A DNA stretch of 64,000 nucleotides, taken from positions 101,065-165,064 of the forward strand of contig CAZUDI010000003.1 of NCBI GenBank assembly GCA_964618975.1, written 5' to 3'. Shown in pieces: positions 1-9,273 of the stretch. Numbering within the stretch: position 1 is the first letter of the stretch; each line of letters starts with the position of its first letter. Both the position numbers and the translations under genes were made by a program. The notes below the pieces were generated by a model. That model made no database searches. It had not been told where the DNA came from and saw only the letters and a program-made list of their open reading frames with translations. The stretch is from CAZUDI01 sp964618975 (GTDB taxonomy: Bacteria > Desulfobacterota > Desulfomonilia > UBA1062).

Positions 1-141
1 GGTCGGCCTTCGGTGCCCCCCGGCAACCGCAGCGACAAATTTTACTGATTCCGCATGCATTCCGGTTAATTATCGCCCTAGGCCCCCCTCGTGTCCAGAC
101 GCCTGAGACCGGGGGCCCCCACCCGGCCCCATCTGCTTGTG

Positions 142-170
142 TTGACTCCCGGGGGGAAATCTTCTATATA
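142..170 (+). promoter_or_regulatory. sigma-70 promoter of the lysS-lol-bam-lpx operon
   Basis: TTGACT at 142-147 and TATATA at 165-170 are separated by exactly 17 bases, an almost consensus sigma-70 promoter. Transcription would start near 177, about 30 bases before the preferred lysS start. The genes that follow run with short gaps or overlaps to 15652, so this may drive the whole envelope operon, although internal promoters cannot be excluded. Nothing coding is recognised in the 141 bases to its left. Confidence 0.7.
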
Positions 171-207
171 AGCCTTCGATTTTCAAGAAATGAAAGGGAG
201 TGCCCCG

Positions 208-1686
208 GTGGAGGATGACAACCGTCTGAGAAAACAGCGCATTGATAAATACCAGATGCTCCAGGAGGAGATGGGGGTCGCCCCCTTCCCCAATACCTTC
301 CGCAAGGACTCGCTGGTCAGGGACTTTATCGACAGTTATGGAGCCAAGGAGGCCACCGAGCTCGAAAGGGTCACCACGGTGCATCACCTTGCCGGTCGGA
401 TCATGGCCATACGCACGTTCGGGAAGGCGGCCTTCATCCATTTTCAGGATACATCGGGCCAACTCCAGGCCTTCTTCGAGAAGGCCACCGTAGGGGAAGA
501 AGACTATGCGCTCTTCAAGAAGCTCGATGTCGGGGATATCATCGGGCTGTGGGGCAGCCCGATCAAGACGCGCACCGGCGAGCTGAGCGTGTATGTCCAG
601 GGCTTCTCCCTGCTCACGAAATCCTACCGCCCGCTGCCGGAAAAATGGCACGGGCTCAAGGATATCGAGACCCGCTATCGCCAGCGCTATGTGGACCTCA
701 TCGTGAGCCCCGAGGTCCGGCAGACCTTCCTGATGCGTACCCGCATTATCCAGTTCCTGCGCTCATACATGGATTCCCGCGGCTTCCTCGAGGTGGAAAC
801 CCCCATGATGCACCCGCTGGCCGGAGGTGCCGCGGCCCAGCCTTTCAAGACCCACCACAACGCCCTCGACATGGACCTGTACATGCGCATCGCGCCCGAA
901 CTCTACCTGAAACGGCTCCTGGTCGGCGGATTCGAGCGGGTCTACGAGGTCAACCGCAACTTCCGCAACGAGGGCATCTCCACCAAGCACAACCCGGAAT
1001 TCACCATGATGGAATTCTACCAGGCCTATGCGGACTATACCGATCTCATGGATCTCACCGAAGACATGTTCTCGAAACTGGCCTGCGAGATCTGCGGGGA
1101 CATGCGGCTGACCTATCAGGGCACGCCCATCGACCTCACCCCGCCCTGGCAGCGCTACACTATGCAGGAGGCCACCGTCACCATCGGCGGGGTCGCCCCA
1201 GAGGTGCTTCGAGACCATGACAGGGCCCGTGCCTACTGCCGGGAACTCGGGCTCGATCTTGCGGGGGACGAACCCCTGGGAGAGATGCAGACGCTCATCT
1301 TCGAGGCCACCACCGAGGCAAAGCTCACGGGTCCGGCCTTCATCACCGCCTACCCCATCGAGATCTCTCCGCTGTCGCGCCCGAACAATGACGATCCGGG
1401 CGTGGTGGATCGTTTCGAGCTCTTTATCGCCGGACGCGAGTACGCCAATGCCTTCAGCGAGCTGAACGATCCCCTCGACCAGAAAGAGCGCTTTCTCGAG
1501 CAGCTCCGGCACAAGCAGGGACCCGGCGCGATCGACGAGGATTACGTCCGGGCCCTGGAATACGGCATGCCGCCTGCGGCGGGTGAGGGCATCGGCATCG
1601 ACCGGCTCGTGATGCTCATGACCGACAGCCCCTCCATTCGGGACGTTATCCTGTTTCCGTTGTTACGTAAAGGAGATGTGTACTGA
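208..1686 (+). CDS. lysS: lysyl-tRNA synthetase, class II
   Basis: Charges tRNA-Lys with lysine in the cytoplasm. The protein of 492 residues has the usual family length. An N-terminal OB-fold anticodon-binding domain covers roughly residues 55-150, followed by the class II catalytic core with motif 2 (FRNEGIS followed by HNPEFTMMEFY) and C-terminal motif 3 (GIGIDRLVML). The GTG at 208 is preferred because AAAGGGAG lies about seven bases upstream; the in-frame ATG at 190 has no ribosome binding site and would add six residues. It is the first gene of the operon, and its stop codon overlaps the lolC start. Confidence 0.95.
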   Translation: MEDDNRLRKQRIDKYQMLQEEMGVAPFPNTFRKDSLVRDFIDSYGAKEATELERVTTVHHLAGRIMAIRTFGKAAFIHFQDTSGQLQAFFEKATVGEEDYALFKKLDVGDIIGLWGSPIKTRTGELSVYVQGFSLLTKSYRPLPEKWHGLKDIETRYRQRYVDLIVSPEVRQTFLMRTRIIQFLRSYMDSRGFLEVETPMMHPLAGGAAAQPFKTHHNALDMDLYMRIAPELYLKRLLVGGFERVYEVNRNFRNEGISTKHNPEFTMMEFYQAYADYTDLMDLTEDMFSKLACEICGDMRLTYQGTPIDLTPPWQRYTMQEATVTIGGVAPEVLRDHDRARAYCRELGLDLAGDEPLGEMQTLIFEATTEAKLTGPAFITAYPIEISPLSRPNNDDPGVVDRFELFIAGREYANAFSELNDPLDQKERFLEQLRHKQGPGAIDEDYVRALEYGMPPAAGEGIGIDRLVMLMTDSPSIRDVILFPLLRKGDVY

Positions 1687-2918
1687 AATTCGAACTGTTT
1701 GTCGCTAAACGTTATCTCCGCGCGAAGAAGGCTCAAGGATTCATCAGCTTCACCTCGGGGCTCTCGGTGTTCGGAATTGCGATCGGTGTCATGGCGCTGA
1801 TCGTGGTGCTCTCCGTCATGAACGGCTTCGAGGATGACATCAAGAACAAGATCCTCGGCACCCAGTCGCACCTGATCGTCTCCAGCTACTCGGGGGGCAT
1901 CGACGCCCCCGACGCCCTGATGGAGCGCATCACCCGGGACCCTGGGGTACGCGGGGCCACCCCCTTCATCCTCTCCCAGGGGCTGATCACCGCCGCCGGC
2001 GGGATCAGGGGGGCCGTGATCCGGGGCATCGATCCGGTCAGTGCCCCGGAGGTCATCCGTATCCGAGACATCATTACCGCGGGTGACTTCGATTCTCTGG
2101 GGGACACCGGGGTGCTCGTCGGCTCCGAACTGGCCCTGCAGGCGGGCATCCACGTGGGGGATGCCCTCACCCTGGTCTCGCCCGCCGGGACCATCACCCC
2201 GCTGGGCATGATCCCCCGCTCCAGTGTCTTCGTCGTCCGCGGTCTGTTTTCCACCGGCATGTACGAGTTCGACGCCAATATGGCCTATATCTCACTGGAG
2301 GCCGCCAAAAAGCTCTTCATGCAGGAGCACCCCTCCGGCATCGAGGTCAAGGTGGCCGACATCTACCGCGCCCAGGAAGTGGCCCAGCGGCTGATGCAGG
2401 ACCTGGGTCCGGGATACTGGATCAAGACGTGGAAGGATATGAATCGCAGCCTGTTCTCCGCCCTGCGGCTGGAGAAGACGGTCATGTTCATCATCCTGCT
2501 CTTCATCATTCTGGTGGCCGCCTTCAGCATCATCAGTACCCTCATCATGCTCGTGATGGAGAAACGCAAGGACATCGCCATCCTCAAATCCATGGGGGCC
2601 ACCACCTCCCAGATCCTGATAATCTTCATGAATCTGGGCATGGTGATCGGAATCTCCGGGACCCTGCTGGGGCTGGGCCTGGGACTGGGGTTGGCCTACC
2701 ATCTCGACCTGGTGGTGGCCGGCGTGGAAGGCATCATCGGCATCGAGGTCATGCCCAAGGACGTCTACTACATCACCGGGCTGCCCACCAAGGTGAACCT
2801 CCTCCAGGTGGGTCTGATCACCCTGATGGCCCTGCTGCTCTCCTTCCTGGCCACCATTCATCCGGCCCGCCAGGCCGCCCGGCAGGACCCCGTGGAGGTC
2901 ATGCGCTATGAAGGCTGA
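1683..2918 (+). CDS. lolC: LolC/LolE-type lipoprotein-releasing permease, probable CTG start
   Basis: Inner-membrane permease that, with the ATPase LolD, releases lipoproteins for transport to the outer membrane. The layout is the MacB/LolC one: a membrane helix near residues 28-50, a large periplasmic domain, then three C-terminal helices (about 265-290, 305-340 and 370-390). The family's N-terminus, ending in VLSVMNGFE, is encoded in frame upstream of the first GTG (1767), so translation must begin earlier. The frame opens only after a stop at 1668-1670. The only near-start codon is CTG at 1683, which overlaps the lysS stop as CTGA and follows AGGAG at 1671-1675. One LolC-type gene is present, so it may act as a homodimer. 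Confidence 0.9.
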   Translation: MKFELFVAKRYLRAKKAQGFISFTSGLSVFGIAIGVMALIVVLSVMNGFEDDIKNKILGTQSHLIVSSYSGGIDAPDALMERITRDPGVRGATPFILSQGLITAAGGIRGAVIRGIDPVSAPEVIRIRDIITAGDFDSLGDTGVLVGSELALQAGIHVGDALTLVSPAGTITPLGMIPRSSVFVVRGLFSTGMYEFDANMAYISLEAAKKLFMQEHPSGIEVKVADIYRAQEVAQRLMQDLGPGYWIKTWKDMNRSLFSALRLEKTVMFIILLFIILVAAFSIISTLIMLVMEKRKDIAILKSMGATTSQILIIFMNLGMVIGISGTLLGLGLGLGLAYHLDLVVAGVEGIIGIEVMPKDVYYITGLPTKVNLLQVGLITLMALLLSFLATIHPARQAARQDPVEVMRYEG

Positions 2919-3597
2919 TCCCATCATCAAGGTGAACGGGCTCCATAAATCCTTCCCCCGGGGTCCGGAGGTCATCCATGTCCTCACGGGCGTCGAGATG
3001 ACCATCGGGCGCGGAGAGGGCCTGGCCGTGGTGGGGGCCTCGGGCAGCGGCAAGAGCACCCTGCTCCACCTGCTCGGCGGCCTGGAACACCCGGACAAGG
3101 GCAGCATCCTCTACGGGGAGAGGGAGCTCGCACGCCTCAAGACCGACGAACTGGCCGCCTTCCGCAACCAGACGATCGGTTTCGTGTTCCAGTTCCATTT
3201 CCTGTTGCCCGAATTCACGGCCTTTGAAAACGTGCTGATGCCGGCGCTCCTGGCATACCCCCGCCCCCGGGATCACGGGGAGCGGGCCGCGGAACTGCTG
3301 CAGATCATGGGCCTGGAGAACCGTAGTCAGCACAAACCCGGGCAGCTCTCCGGGGGGGAACAGCAGCGGGTGGCCCTGGCCCGGGCCCTGATGATGAACC
3401 CGGCCGTGCTCCTGGCGGACGAACCGACCGGCGACCTGGACCCCGAAACCGGCGAGCGCATGCGCGACCTGCTCATCTCGCTCAAGGAACGCCTGCAGCT
3501 AACCATGGTCATCGCCACCCACAACCTCGGCCTGGCACAGGCCATGGACAGAATCGTCATGCTCAAAGGAGGGCGACTTGAGCCGTACGAAAGGTAG
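2908..3597 (+). CDS. lolD: lipoprotein-releasing system ATP-binding protein
   Basis: ABC ATPase that powers lipoprotein release together with the permease encoded just upstream. Its 229 residues contain Walker A GASGSGKST near residue 42, the ABC signature LSGGEQQR near 147, Walker B LLADEPTGDLD near 168, and the switch histidine in ATHN. The ATG at 2908 lies inside the last codons of lolC, an 11-base overlap that implies translational coupling. The 3' end overlaps the bamA start by 20 bases. Confidence 0.95.
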   Translation: MKADPIIKVNGLHKSFPRGPEVIHVLTGVEMTIGRGEGLAVVGASGSGKSTLLHLLGGLEHPDKGSILYGERELARLKTDELAAFRNQTIGFVFQFHFLLPEFTAFENVLMPALLAYPRPRDHGERAAELLQIMGLENRSQHKPGQLSGGEQQRVALARALMMNPAVLLADEPTGDLDPETGERMRDLLISLKERLQLTMVIATHNLGLAQAMDRIVMLKGGRLEPYER

Positions 3598-6004
3598 CAT
3601 CGGCGTCCTTTCTCTGATCCTTATCCTCTTCCCGGCAGTGCTCATGGCCCAGAAGGTTGAGCTTTTCACCGATGACCAGGAGATCCTGGACCTGCTCGCG
3701 GATATCTCCTGCATTCAGGTTGCCGAGAAGGGGGGCACCTCCCTGCGTCTCAGTCGGGAGGGCAGCCTCTTTGTCGTTCAGGACACCCTGGGTGTCACCT
3801 ACCGGGCCCCTTCACCGCAGGAGGCGCTCGATGGATACCTCCGGCTCAAGGGCATCTGCCTGATCGAAGAGGTCAAAATAATCGGCACTCAGCGCATCTC
3901 ACCGGAGGCCATCCGCTTCCGGATCAAATCCGCCCGCGGGGATATCCTCCACCGACAGTCCGTCCGCGCCGACATCGAGGAAATCTACGCCATGGGATAT
4001 TTCGAGAGCTGCAACGGCACCTTCGAGGAGGGGGTCCTCACCTTCGAGGTCAAGGAGTACCCGGTCATCGTCTCCATCGAGGCTGAGGGCAACAAGAAGA
4101 TCGACGACGACAAGATCCTCGAGTCCATCGGCCTGAAACGCTTCGACATCCTCAATACGCGCCTGCTCAAGACCAGTGTCGACCGCATCCAGGCCCTGTA
4201 CCGCGAGAAGGGCTACTACAATGTGGAGGTGGATTCATCCCGAGAGCTCACCGACGGGGGGATCGTGCTCACCTTCGAGATCGATGAGAACAAACGTCTC
4301 TTCGTGAAGAAGGTCCTTTTCGACGGCAACGCGCACGTCCCGGACAAGAAGCTCCGCAAGGTCATGGAGACCAAGAACCGCTGGTGGCTCGGTCTCTTCT
4401 CGCATCCGGGTTCCTACATGGACGAGACCCTGGATACGGACCTCCTGCGCATCGAACAGTACTATGGCGACCAGGGATATATCGAGGCCCGGGTGGGTCG
4501 ACCCCAAGTGGAGGTCGGAGAGAAGGGAATTTTCATTACCATCCCCGTCGAGGAGGGCCCCCTGTTCCACATCGGGGCGCTCGAGGTTACCGGGGACCTC
4601 ATCCGCCCCCGGGAAGAGCTCATCGAGGCCCTGGATCTGAAAAGCGGGGATGTCATGAGCAAAAGCAGGATCCACCTGGGGATCGAGCACCTGCGGGACA
4701 TCTATATGGACGAGGGCTATGCCTTTGTCCAGATCCAGACACAGAGCAAGGTCGAGGGCACCACGGTGGCGCTGACCTTCGACATCCGCAAGATGAATCC
4801 CGTGCACATCGGAGAGATCACGATCCAGGGCAACACCAAGACGCGCGACAAGGTCATCCGGCGCGAATTGCAGCTGGAAGAAAGCGACCTCTTCTCATCA
4901 AGCGCGCTCAAACGCAGCAACGACCGTCTGAACCGCCTCGGCTACTTCTCCTCGGTAGAGATCGAGCCCACTCCCGGCCCGGACGACACCATGTCCCTGC
5001 GGGTCAAAACCGAAGAGACCACCACTGGCGCTTTCTCCTTCGGCCTGGCCTACTCGAGCGAGGACAAGGTCACCGGCACCCTGGAGCTCAGCGAAAACAA
5101 CCTCAAGGGGCTGGGGCTCAAAACCAAGCTGGCAATGGAGTATGGACAGGAAAAAAAGAAGTACACCCTGGACATCGAGGAGCCCTGGCTCATGGATTAC
5201 CCCGTCTCCCTGGGATGCCGTCTCTACAGCCAGGAGAAGGAGGAGCTCTACTACACCAAGGAATCCCGGGGCGGCAATATCCGCCTGAGCTATCCCCTCT
5301 TCGAGGAGGTACGCCACTTCATCGCCTATACCTATGAGGAGGTTACCGGGCTGAGCGATATTGACCCCACCTACCGCTACCTGCTGACGGCAGACGATAT
5401 CGACGGCTATCTCACCTCCAGTGTCACCAACACCCTCTACCGCGATACGACCAACGATTTCTACCGCCCCACACGCGGTTCGGACCTCTCCTTCTCCCTG
5501 CAGTACGCCGGGCTGGGCGGCGACTACCACTTTACGCGCACCTCTCTCAAGGCAGCGCAATTCTTCCCGATCTACAAGGACAAAGTGGCCTTGATGTTGA
5601 AACTCAGATGGGGTACCATTAACGGGTCCAAGGGTGATGATGTGCCCATAGACGAAAAGTATACCCTGGGCGGAATGAATACCATCCGGGGTTTCAGATA
5701 CGGCGAGATCGGGCCTCAGGACGTTTATGGCAATGTCATCGGGGGGGACAGGATGTTCATTTTCAATACCGAGGTCACCTTCCCCATCGGCGGTGTGCCC
5801 GGTCTCTCGGGGCTGGTCTTCTACGATGCCGGCAATGCCTACAACAAACGCATCGACCTCGGGAACATCAAGCAGGCTTACGGCGGCGGCTTCCGCTGGG
5901 TGACACCCATGGGACCTCTGCGGCTGGAATACGGCAAGGTTATCTCTCCAGAGTCCGGAGAATCCAACGGACGCTGGGATTTCACCATTGGAACATTTTT
6001 CTAA
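3578..6004 (+). CDS. bamA: outer membrane assembly factor BamA
   Basis: Core of the beta-barrel assembly machinery in the outer membrane. The protein is 808 residues: signal peptide about 1-24, an extra segment about 25-90, five POTRA repeats (about 92-450) and a 16-strand-type barrel ending in Phe. The barrel carries the Omp85 RGF motif near residue 703 (NTIRGFRYG). The TTG start at 3578 is supported by AAAGGAGG seven bases upstream. The segment before POTRA1 is not part of the standard family layout. Position between lolD and skp fits a cell-envelope biogenesis operon. Confidence 0.95.
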   Translation: MSRTKGSIGVLSLILILFPAVLMAQKVELFTDDQEILDLLADISCIQVAEKGGTSLRLSREGSLFVVQDTLGVTYRAPSPQEALDGYLRLKGICLIEEVKIIGTQRISPEAIRFRIKSARGDILHRQSVRADIEEIYAMGYFESCNGTFEEGVLTFEVKEYPVIVSIEAEGNKKIDDDKILESIGLKRFDILNTRLLKTSVDRIQALYREKGYYNVEVDSSRELTDGGIVLTFEIDENKRLFVKKVLFDGNAHVPDKKLRKVMETKNRWWLGLFSHPGSYMDETLDTDLLRIEQYYGDQGYIEARVGRPQVEVGEKGIFITIPVEEGPLFHIGALEVTGDLIRPREELIEALDLKSGDVMSKSRIHLGIEHLRDIYMDEGYAFVQIQTQSKVEGTTVALTFDIRKMNPVHIGEITIQGNTKTRDKVIRRELQLEESDLFSSSALKRSNDRLNRLGYFSSVEIEPTPGPDDTMSLRVKTEETTTGAFSFGLAYSSEDKVTGTLELSENNLKGLGLKTKLAMEYGQEKKKYTLDIEEPWLMDYPVSLGCRLYSQEKEELYYTKESRGGNIRLSYPLFEEVRHFIAYTYEEVTGLSDIDPTYRYLLTADDIDGYLTSSVTNTLYRDTTNDFYRPTRGSDLSFSLQYAGLGGDYHFTRTSLKAAQFFPIYKDKVALMLKLRWGTINGSKGDDVPIDEKYTLGGMNTIRGFRYGEIGPQDVYGNVIGGDRMFIFNTEVTFPIGGVPGLSGLVFYDAGNAYNKRIDLGNIKQAYGGGFRWVTPMGPLRLEYGKVISPESGESNGRWDFTIGTFF

Positions 6005-6030
6005 GGAAATCATAGAACGGAGGAACATGT

Positions 6031-6573
6031 ATGAAAAAAACGGTGTCGGTGCTCACCACCCTGAGCATGCTGCTGATCCTGATCCCTTGCGCCTATGCCG
6101 CGGAGTACAAAATCGCGGTGGTGGACAAACAGAAACTCCTGCTGGAAAGCCAGGCCGGCAAGGATGCCCTAGCAGAGCTGGAACAGGTACAGAAGGAGAA
6201 GGAGGCGGAAATCAACCAGAAGCGCGAGGCCATCCGCAAGCTCGAAGAGGAGATCTCGATCAAGGGACTCACCATGAGCGATGCCGCCAAGGAGGAGCTC
6301 GAGCTGCGCCATCAGCAGATGACGCGCGAGATGAACCGCTTCTTCCAGGACGCCCAGGAGGACTGGAAGCGCAGCCAGATCACGCTGCTCAAGCCCATCA
6401 GTGACGCCCTGGACGAACTAATAACCAACTACGGCCAGGAACACGGACTGGACCTCATCATCGACAGACGCACCCCGGGCGTGCTCTTTTCCGCCGACGG
6501 GATCGACATCACCCCGGGCATCCTGGCCCTCTACGACAAGCTCTACCAGGAGAAGAAGGCCAAGAAAGAGTAG
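6031..6573 (+). CDS. skp: periplasmic chaperone Skp/OmpH
   Basis: Periplasmic chaperone that holds unfolded outer-membrane proteins for BamA. The 180-residue protein has a cleavable signal peptide (about 1-23, ending CAYA), the family motif IAVVDKQKLL directly after it, a long charged coiled coil (about 40-125, rich in Glu and Lys) and a C-terminal region with DLIIDRRTPGVLF. A GGAGG lies before the ATG at 6031. It sits 26 bases after bamA and 3 bases before lpxD, the classic order. Confidence 0.93.
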   Translation: MKKTVSVLTTLSMLLILIPCAYAAEYKIAVVDKQKLLLESQAGKDALAELEQVQKEKEAEINQKREAIRKLEEEISIKGLTMSDAAKEELELRHQQMTREMNRFFQDAQEDWKRSQITLLKPISDALDELITNYGQEHGLDLIIDRRTPGVLFSADGIDITPGILALYDKLYQEKKAKKE

Positions 6574-6576
6574 CCC

Positions 6577-7587
6577 ATGCGTTTGAGCGAGCTGGCATAT
6601 TCCGTCGCGGGCCGCCTGCGGGGCGAGGATCGCGAGATCACCGGGGCCTCGACCCTCGAGGAGGCCCAGAGGGGTGACATCACCTTCCTGGCCAATCCGC
6701 GCTACAAGGCCCAGGCCCTCAAGACCTCCGCCGGGGCGATCCTCGTGTCCGAGGAGCTTGACAGCCCCATATCCCAGGTCATCGTGGGCAACCCCTATCT
6801 GGCCTTTGCCGAGGTCCTCGACCGGCTCTACCCCCCCCGGGAACACCCTGCCGGGATCGCGAAGGAGGCCTGCGTGGCGCCGAGCGCCCGCGTGGACAGG
6901 GGTGCCAGCATCGGTGCGCACGTCTTCATCGGTGCAGACGCCCACATCGGGGAAGACTGCATCATCTATCCGGGATGTTTTATCGGTGACGGGGTGCGCA
7001 TCGGGAAGGAGTGTGTGCTGTACCCCCAGGTGGTGGTGTATGACGGCTGTCTGATCGGGAGCTCCTGCATCATCCATGCCGGCAGCGTCATCGGCTCGGA
7101 CGGGTTCGGTTTCACCTGGGACGGCCAGCGTCACCGCAAGATCCGCCAGAAGGGCATCGTGGTCCTCGGCGACGGGGTCGAGATCGGCAGCAACTGTACC
7201 ATCGACCGCGCCGCACTCACGCGCACAATCGTGGGCACGGACGTCAAGACCGACAACCTCGTGCACATCGGCCACAACGTCGTGGTGGGGGATCACACCC
7301 TCATCGTGGCGCAGAGCGGAATCGCCGGCAGCGCCCGCATCGGCAACCACGTCACCCTGGCTGGACAGTGCGGGGTCATCGGACACATCACTATCGGGGA
7401 TTACTGCGTGGCCGCCTCGCGCGCGGGCATCACCGCGGATCTCAAACCCGGCAGCATCGTCTCCGGTTATCCGGCAATCGACCACAAGCAGTGGCTGCGG
7501 GTGCAGAAGGTGTACAAGGAGCTCCCCGAGCTCCTCCGACGCGTGCGCGAGTTGGAAAGGAGACTGGATGTCCACGGTGACGATTGA
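6577..7587 (+). CDS. lpxD: UDP-3-O-acylglucosamine N-acyltransferase
   Basis: Third step of lipid A synthesis: adds a 3-hydroxyacyl chain to the 2-amino group of UDP-3-O-acylglucosamine in the cytosol. The 336 residues comprise an N-terminal uridine-binding domain (about 1-95), a left-handed beta-helix of hexapeptide repeats (about 100-310) and a C-terminal helix. The HIGHNVVVGDH segment near residue 229 holds the expected catalytic histidine. Its 3' end overlaps the lpxA start by 20 bases; the fabZ gene often found between the two is absent here. Confidence 0.95.
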   Translation: MRLSELAYSVAGRLRGEDREITGASTLEEAQRGDITFLANPRYKAQALKTSAGAILVSEELDSPISQVIVGNPYLAFAEVLDRLYPPREHPAGIAKEACVAPSARVDRGASIGAHVFIGADAHIGEDCIIYPGCFIGDGVRIGKECVLYPQVVVYDGCLIGSSCIIHAGSVIGSDGFGFTWDGQRHRKIRQKGIVVLGDGVEIGSNCTIDRAALTRTIVGTDVKTDNLVHIGHNVVVGDHTLIVAQSGIAGSARIGNHVTLAGQCGVIGHITIGDYCVAASRAGITADLKPGSIVSGYPAIDHKQWLRVQKVYKELPELLRRVRELERRLDVHGDD

Positions 7588-8350
7588 TCCCACGGCCTGT
7601 GTCTCACCCCGGGCCGAGCTGGAAACGGGCGTGCGCGTGGGGCCCTACAGCGTCATCGAGGACGAGGTCCACATCGGTGCCGGCACCTTTATCGGCCCCC
7701 ACTGCCTGATCCAGGGTCCCTCCCGCATCGGAGCCCAGTGCACCTTCACGGGCTACGCCAGCATCGGCACCCCCCCTCAGGACCACAGCTACCGGGGGGA
7801 GAAGACCTCCCTGGTCATGGGCGACCACAACACCGTGCGCGAGTTCGCGACCATCAACCGCGGGACCCTCAAGGACAAGGGGATCACCCGCGTGGGCAGC
7901 GGCAACCTCATCATGGCCTATGCGCACGTGGCCCACGACTGCATCGTGGAGGACCACATCGTGATGGGCAACCTCGCCACCCTGGCGGGGCACGCCCAGG
8001 TGGGCCACCACGCCATCATCGGGGGGCTCTCCGCCGTGCACCAGTTCACCCGGATAGGCGCCTATGCCATCCTCGGCGGCGGTTCCATGGTGAGCCTCGA
8101 CATCGTCCCCTTTGCCAAGGCCTCGGGCAATCGCGCGCGGCTCTTCGGGCTCAACTCCATCGGCCTCAAACGCAACGGCTTTACCCCCGAAGCGGTCCGC
8201 GACCTGCGGCAGGCCTTCCGCCTGCTCTTCCAGAAGGGCCTGCTGCTCGCCGAGGCCCTGTCCCTCCTTAGCAGCACCTTTCCCGACTCCGAACACATCG
8301 CCCATCTGATCGACTTTATCGAGTGCTCAAAGCGGGGGATCGCCCGATGA
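7568..8350 (+). CDS. lpxA: acyl-ACP--UDP-N-acetylglucosamine O-acyltransferase
   Basis: First step of lipid A synthesis: transfers a 3-hydroxyacyl chain to the 3-position of UDP-GlcNAc, or to an amino group there if the sugar has been modified. The 260-residue length matches the family. The hexapeptide beta-helix fills about residues 5-190, with the catalytic His in AHVAHDC near residue 122, and an alpha-helical C-terminus follows. The frame is open further upstream, but the ATG at 7568 gives the family N-terminus and overlaps lpxD by 20 bases. Its stop forms an ATGA overlap with the next gene. Confidence 0.95.
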   Translation: MSTVTIDPTACVSPRAELETGVRVGPYSVIEDEVHIGAGTFIGPHCLIQGPSRIGAQCTFTGYASIGTPPQDHSYRGEKTSLVMGDHNTVREFATINRGTLKDKGITRVGSGNLIMAYAHVAHDCIVEDHIVMGNLATLAGHAQVGHHAIIGGLSAVHQFTRIGAYAILGGGSMVSLDIVPFAKASGNRARLFGLNSIGLKRNGFTPEAVRDLRQAFRLLFQKGLLLAEALSLLSSTFPDSEHIAHLIDFIECSKRGIAR

Positions 8351-9273
8351 AGCGCATCCGTGTCGCCGTGATCGGCGTGGGCTATCTCGGCCGCTTCCAT
8401 GCCCAGAAATACGCTGGTCTTGAGACCGTCGACCTCGTAGGCGTGGTCGACATCGACGCCCGGCGCGCCCAGGCCGTCGCCTATGAGGTGGGTTGCCCAG
8501 CCTTCAGCCGGATCGAGGAAATCAGAGAAGGCCTCGATGCGGTGAGCGTGGCGGTGCCCACCTCGGTGCACGCCGAGGTGGCCATCCCCCTGCTCGAGCA
8601 GGGTATCGCGGTGCTACTGGAAAAGCCCATGTCGGCCAGCATTGAAGAGGGCCGCCGCATCATCGCCGCCGCCAGGAGCGGCGGCGCCGTGCTCCAGGTG
8701 GGGCATCTCGAACGTTTCAATCCGGCGCTGCTGAGTCTCAAGGACCGCATCGATCGTCCCATGTTCATCGAGGCGCACCGTATCAGCCCCTTCCGCGAAC
8801 GCGGCATCGACGTGGACGTGCTCTTGGACCTCATGATCCACGACATCGACATCATCCTCTCGCTCGTCAACTCTCCCATCACCTCGGTGGAGGCCGTGGG
8901 TGTCCCGGTGCTCACCCAGGAGGTGGACATTGCCAATGCCAGGCTGCGCTTCGAGAGCGGCTGTATCGCCAATGTGACGGCCAGCCGGGTCAGCGCCGAT
9001 ACCATGCGCAAGATCCGCATCTTCCAGCCGGACGCCTACATCTCCATCGACTATGCCAAACGCGCGGTGGATGTCTACACCCTGGGGGAGGGTCGGGAGA
9101 TCCTGCACGATCACTTGAGCATCTCGGAGGCCGACGCCCTGCAGGCGGAGGTGCACGCCTTTGTCGAGGCCCTCCGAGGCAAGCTGTCCGTGGTGGTGGA
9201 CGGCGAGGCCGGTCTTCGTGCCCTCGAGGTCGCCTACCGGATCAAGGACGCCATGATCATACCCGAACGATGA
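8347..9273 (+). CDS. Gfo/Idh/MocA-family oxidoreductase (GnnA-like candidate)
   Basis: NAD(P)-dependent sugar dehydrogenase of 308 residues. The dinucleotide-binding motif VIGVGYLGRFHA lies near residues 7-18, the EKP substrate motif near 95, and a C-terminal alpha/beta domain follows. The ATG at 8347 overlaps the lpxA stop (ATGA), and the gene's own stop overlaps the lpxB start. In organisms with diamino lipid A, GnnA of this family oxidises UDP-GlcNAc at C3 and the aminotransferase GnnB completes the change; GnnA is likewise encoded beside lpxA. No GnnB is in this window, so the sugar substrate is uncertain. A role in lipid A or core sugar synthesis is inferred from position. Confidence 0.8.
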   Translation: MKRIRVAVIGVGYLGRFHAQKYAGLETVDLVGVVDIDARRAQAVAYEVGCPAFSRIEEIREGLDAVSVAVPTSVHAEVAIPLLEQGIAVLLEKPMSASIEEGRRIIAAARSGGAVLQVGHLERFNPALLSLKDRIDRPMFIEAHRISPFRERGIDVDVLLDLMIHDIDIILSLVNSPITSVEAVGVPVLTQEVDIANARLRFESGCIANVTASRVSADTMRKIRIFQPDAYISIDYAKRAVDVYTLGEGREILHDHLSISEADALQAEVHAFVEALRGKLSVVVDGEAGLRALEVAYRIKDAMIIPER

